From positions 62,001 to 126,000 of the forward strand of contig BBDR01000005.1 in the NCBI GenBank assembly GCA_001312405.1: a DNA stretch of 64,000 nucleotides, given 5' to 3'. Every line of letters begins with the position of its first letter. Within the stretch, counting starts at the first letter, position 1. The notes beneath the pieces are model-generated. The model saw only the letters and a list, made by a program, of their open reading frames with translations. It had not been told where the DNA came from and ran no database searches. This document shows positions 60,725-64,000 of the stretch, one piece after another. The DNA comes from Clostridium sp. NkU-1. GTDB taxonomy: Bacteria; Bacillota_A; Clostridia; Lachnospirales; Lachnospiraceae. The position numbers were made by a program, and so were the translations under genes.

Positions 60725-61652
60725 ATGACATTACAACAGTTAAAATATTTCATCGAAGCTGCAAACTGCGGCTCCATCACCAAAGCCGCCGAACGATTAT
60801 TCATTGCCCAGCCAAGCCTTTCAAACGCTCTTCGCGACTTGGAAACGGAAATTGGACACGAACTTGTCACCCGGACCCCGAAAGGCATATCTCTGACCAC
60901 TGACGGTGCGGAGTTTTTGGGCTATGCCCGCCAGGTGGTTGAACAAGCGAGTCTCTTAGAACAACGATGGCTGAACAAGAAACCATCGCGGCAGCTGTGC
61001 TCCATATCTACCCAGCACTATGCCTTTGCTGTGAATGCGTTTGTTAATATGGTAAAAAAAACCGATGCCGAAGAATATGAGTACACATTACGGGAAGCAA
61101 GGACTTTTGAGATTGTGCAGGATGTTAAAAACCTGCGCAGCGAACTCGGCATACTCTACATGAACACTTTTAACCGCCAGGTGTTAGAAAAGCTGCTGCG
61201 GGAAAACAATCTGACATTTCATCCGCTCTTCACCGCTGTTCCTCATGTTTTTATAAGTACCTCCAATCCCCTTGCCAGGAAAAAAATATGTGACACTTAA
61301 AGATCTGGCCGATTACCCCCGCTTGTCCTTTGAACAGGGGGACTACAACTCCTTCTATTTCTCAGAGGAAATACTCAGCACGGAATACGCAAAAAAAGAT
61401 ATTCACGTCGGTGACAGAGCCACCATATTTAACCTTATGATCGGGCTTAACGGCTATACAATTTCCACAGGAATTGTGAGCGCAGACTTAAACGGTGATG
61501 ATATCACGGCAGTACCTCTCCGCGTTAACGATTCGATTGAGGTTGGCTGGATCTCCCATAAGGATATTCAGTTGACACGGCAGGCGGCAATGTACCTTGA
61601 GGAATTGAAAATAGTTGTAGCCGAATATGGGGTTGATCTTAAAAATGAGTGA
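60725..61652 (+). CDS. LysR-family transcriptional regulator
   Basis: MTLQQLKYFIEAANCGSITKAAERLFIAQPSLSNALRDLETEIGHELVTRTPKGISLTTDG is the LysR HTH; the rest is a two-lobe effector-binding domain. One break at a seven-A run near 61280-61287: six A give NPLARKKYVTLKDLADYPRL. Corrected ~309 aa. The ATG at 60725 follows AGAGAGG; an in-frame upstream extension to 60533 lacks conservation. Divergent from ndvB and convergent with the DJ-1 gene; target not evident. Confidence 0.9.
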
Positions 61653-61697
61653 TAGCCTGTAACTATAGCTTGGCATACTTTTATTTTATACTGATAT

Positions 61698-62324
61698 TCA
61701 TCTTTCGCACATTAACTCATAAAAATACTCGGATTTATGTGTCCTGTAAAGATTATACCAGGCATCTAATGTCTTTGCAGAAAACACATCCAAAGCTTTA
61801 AGGACTTGCTGGGAAAATTCTAACGGAGCTATTCCGGAAGCAGTTATCAGGTTCCCGTCAGTTACGGCAGATTCCTGCTTATAATACTGTTCTCCCCCAT
61901 AGCCTGGGCAGATCATTTTAAGATATTCCAAGTCATTGCTTGTATGCCAGCTTGAATCCAGCAATCCTTTCCGGGCAAGTCCTATTGTAGCTCCGCAAAC
62001 AGCAGCCACAACAATACCTTCCTTTAAGCAATGCTCTGCCATAGACAAAATAGGATCATGAACCGTTTCTGTCCATGTATCTCCGCCAGGCAAAATCAAG
62101 GCATCTGCATTTTCCATGGTGCATTCATCAAGTTCCATATCCGGTAATATTTTCAGGCCTCCCATTGTAATAACAGGAGTCTTTTTAATTCCCACCGTAA
62201 CGATTTTAGTTGGGGCTGAGCCTTTCTTATAATATCTTCCGGAGTTCAGCTCCGCAGTTAGATAACCTATTTCCCAATCAGCCATTGTGTCAAACACATA
62301 AAGATATACAACGTTTTTATTCAT
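61698..62324 (-). CDS. DJ-1/PfpI-family protein
   Basis: Intact ~208-aa protein: MNKNVVYLYVFDTMADWEIGYLTAEL, DALILPGGDTW, and VAAVCGATIGLARKGLL, whose Cys in the AVCGA nucleophile elbow is the family's reactive residue. ITASGIAPLEFSQQVLKALDV fits the C-terminus. The ATG at 62324 follows GGAGG at 8 nt, preferred over 62339. Members act as glyoxalases, amidases or chaperones; activity here unknown. Confidence 0.87.
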   Translation of the reverse strand: MNKNVVYLYVFDTMADWEIGYLTAELNSGRYYKKGSAPTKIVTVGIKKTPVITMGGLKILPDMELDECTMENADALILPGGDTWTETVHDPILSMAEHCLKEGIVVAAVCGATIGLARKGLLDSSWHTSNDLEYLKMICPGYGGEQYYKQESAVTDGNLITASGIAPLEFSQQVLKALDVFSAKTLDAWYNLYRTHKSEYFYELMCER

Positions 62325-62405
62325 ACATATGTCCTCCATTTTTTAATGTTTCAAGCGTTGATCAAATAATCAGCCGCGAGAAAAAACGATGTTATCTTTA
62401 TAATA

Positions 62406-62442
62406 AAACAACTTCACTGACAACTGCTGTCAGTGAAGTTAT
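62406..62442 (-). terminator. Terminator after the GGDEF gene
   Basis: AACTTCACTGACAGC, AGTT, GTCAGTGAAGTTGTTTT on the minus strand, ~18 bp after the stop at 62460. Confidence 0.85.
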
Positions 62443-62459
62443 TGTTCATTATCCAAACA

Positions 62460-63630
62460 TCATAATTTAATTACTTCTATCCGATTTCGTCCATTCCTTT
62501 TTGCCGCATACAACGCATCATCACTTATTTTATACAGTGTATATATGGAAGTGTTTTCATCTGGAATAACGGTGATGATTCCTATGCTTATGGTATATTT
62601 TACAACATGATCTCTGCCAACGATAACAGAAGCATTCTCTGCAATCCTTCTTAATCTTTCTGCAACTTCTAAAGCCTCTTGTTCATTAGTTCCCGGAAGC
62701 AATACCGTAAACTCTTCGCCGCCAATTCTGCCAAACAGATCATAATCCCGTAATTGACTTTTTATATTCACTGCAAAATCTTTAAGTACCATATCTCCTG
62801 CATAATGGCCATGGATATCATTTATCTTTTTAAAGTTGTCCAGATCAATAAGAAAGAATGAAATAGGCTCCTTTCTTCTTTTAAATAATGAAAGATTCTC
62901 TTTAGCCCGCAATAAGAATGCTCTGCGGTTGAATATATCAGTCAGTTCGTCATATGTAGCAACCTTAGTTAATTCCAAATCCGACTTTTCCTTTGCCATC
63001 AGGATAAAACCAATATTCCCGATTAACATGATCAGATACAGGCAGATAAAAAACAAAACATTGTATATATTATTGGACATCAAAGACATGGATTCTCTTA
63101 AACTCATTCCCACAAAAGCTCTTATAATAAGCAAAATGAATTCTGTTAAATAAATAAAAGCAACCGTTTTCTGTAAAACAGAGGAATTCTTATCCGTTAA
63201 TAATACATAAATTGGAAAGTACCACAGTATAATCATGGTGATGGATATAATTGAGACCCGCACCCCCTCCACATTATTCAGAAACAAGGCTAGATGGATC
63301 ATAACAATGGAAATGGCGGCAGCAATAAAATAAGCCCGTCTTATCAATTTGTTATAGCGCTTTTTTATAATCAAGAAAGCAATAATCTGCGTAGTATGAG
63401 CAATAATTAAAAAAAGAATCACCCATCGATATTGAAATAGATGAATTGATGATGCCCCGTAACCCAAGAAGGGCCCATGCAAAGGTATCAAAGAGCCTTG
63501 CAAATAAAAAAATATATAAAGAAGAATCCTTTTTATGTTGAACCATATAGGCAATACCTAATATTCCAGAAAAAAGATGCCCTATAACAATTGTGAATAT
63601 AAGGGTCTTTATGTTAAAATCTAAACTCAT
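62460..63630 (-). CDS. Membrane-bound GGDEF diguanylate cyclase
   Basis: Makes cyclic di-GMP. N-terminal half (residues ~1-200) has about six helices without a known sensor domain; C-terminal GGDEF domain: YDELTDIFNRRAF, FFLIDLDNFKKINDIHGHYAGD, LFGRIGGEEFTVLLPG with the GGEEF active site. No RxxD inhibitory site is seen upstream of GGEEF. One break near 63440 (SISISMGDSF...LIIAHTTQ). The ATG at 63630 follows GGGGAG. Corrected ~390 aa. No EAL or PilZ gene is nearby. Confidence 0.9.
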
Positions 63631-63738
63631 TTTATTACTCCCCAACTTCATGGTGAAGTTCCATGGTGAAATTATAGGCAATTAACCGTTTTCAGTAAAC
63701 CTGACTTGAAGCCTTAGTTCCTAACAATTCTGCCTAAG

Positions 63739-63978
63739 CTAATCTCCCCCATCATACACCTTCATCATTAAATATTCATCAATCCCTTTACGATAACGAC
63801 CTGGAATGGTTCCTATGTACTTATATCCTGATTTCTCATCAAAAATCTTTGCACCCGGATTGTAATCTCCATCCACCAGGAATATTTTATCTCTGGTTTT
63901 AAAAACCATATTTTCCATTGCCTTCCTACAACAATCTAAATATTCTGCAGTTCCTTTTTTTAATTGAATATTCACCAC
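63739..63978 (-). pseudogene. Internally deleted GNAT acetyltransferase
   Basis: GTG 63978 with GGGGTGGAG site opens a 79-codon ORF: MVNIQLKKGTAEYLDCCRKAM, then FLVDGDYNPGAKIFDEKSGYKYIGTIPGRYRKGIDEYLMMK. The ending (GYKYIGTIPGRYRKGxDEYLM) is a typical GNAT C-terminus, but the acetyl-CoA loop expected in the middle is absent, so ~60-70 residues seem deleted. Probably non-functional. Confidence 0.55.
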
Positions 63979-64000
63979 TCCACCCCTTCATTTCCCTAAA

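Noticed and set aside
1..64000. Mass pseudogenisation of the region
   Set aside because: Breaks are single bases in homopolymers, motifs continue across them, operon overlaps (bceA/bceB) become exact after correction, and many genes are intact.
1..64000. rRNA, tRNA, CRISPR array, transposase, phage or integrase genes
   Set aside because: I looked on both strands and saw no matching sequence or protein motif.

Overview
The window is one 64 kb stretch of a moderately AT-rich Firmicute chromosome. Strong AGGAGG-type ribosome sites, TTG/GTG starts, a T-box, ykkC-type leaders, BceRS-BceAB, ECF transport, PadR/MerR/WYL regulators and an NdvB-like glucan synthase suggest a Clostridia member, most likely Lachnospiraceae of the Lacrimispora/Clostridium saccharolyticum type. 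That assignment is inference. I saw no rRNA, tRNA, CRISPR array, phage or transposase.

The most important feature for a reader is that more than half of the genes are split by single-base frameshifts, and that these look like sequence errors rather than gene death. In most of those I could decode, an A or T run is one base too long (often 7 where 6 restores the frame). Several others lack one G or C from a short run. Both halves keep family motifs across the break. I therefore annotate whole, frame-corrected genes and give the break points.

Layout. 1-2523 (+): MBOAT O-acyltransferase plus SGNH-type partner (surface polysaccharide O-acetylation). 2580-8315 (-): aminotransferase under a T-box with a probable alanine specifier, Gfo/Idh/MocA oxidoreductase, beta-carbonic anhydrase, MsrAB, Nudix hydrolase, 3-methyladenine glycosylase. 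8377-11539 (-): second O-acetylation operon (DUF4358 lipoprotein, MBOAT, DHHW protein). 11561-20164: mixed region with MBL hydrolase, FlxA-like coiled-coil protein, acetyltransferase remnants, WYL regulator, flavin amine oxidase, ICMT-like and DUF1648 membrane proteins, C39-like protein. 20446-26627 (-): BceRS two-component system, monofunctional GT51 transglycosylase, TraX-like membrane protein and BceAB transporter; the same 39-bp box lies before the GT51 gene and before traX-bceAB. 26681-30949: acetyltransferase, DUF6506 protein behind a truncated ykkC-like leader, methyltransferase, AraC-GyrI regulator, CofE-like protein. 31235-34809 (+): TetR plus an ECF transporter (S, T and double ATPase). 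35020-39266 (-): pyridoxamine-oxidase-like protein behind a second, complete ykkC leader, RNHCP fragment, acetyltransferase, flavodoxin, PadR, TipA-type MerR. 39536-44434: methyltransferase with a long attenuator-like leader, two aldo/keto reductases, an iron alcohol dehydrogenase and a divergent MerR with a 19-bp-spacer promoter. 44555-49676 (-): regulator remnants, CitAB-type two-component system, KdgT-type carrier and malic enzyme (probable organic-acid use). 50036-51548: two small proteins and a phosphoesterase. 51668-60239 (-): one 8.6 kb NdvB-like glucan synthase gene. 60725-63978: LysR, DJ-1/PfpI, GGDEF cyclase and an acetyltransferase remnant.

Recurring themes are envelope modification (two O-acetylation loci, GT51, TraX, NdvB), envelope-stress sensing (BceRS), and small-molecule control by RNA leaders (T-box, two ykkC relatives, one probable attenuator).
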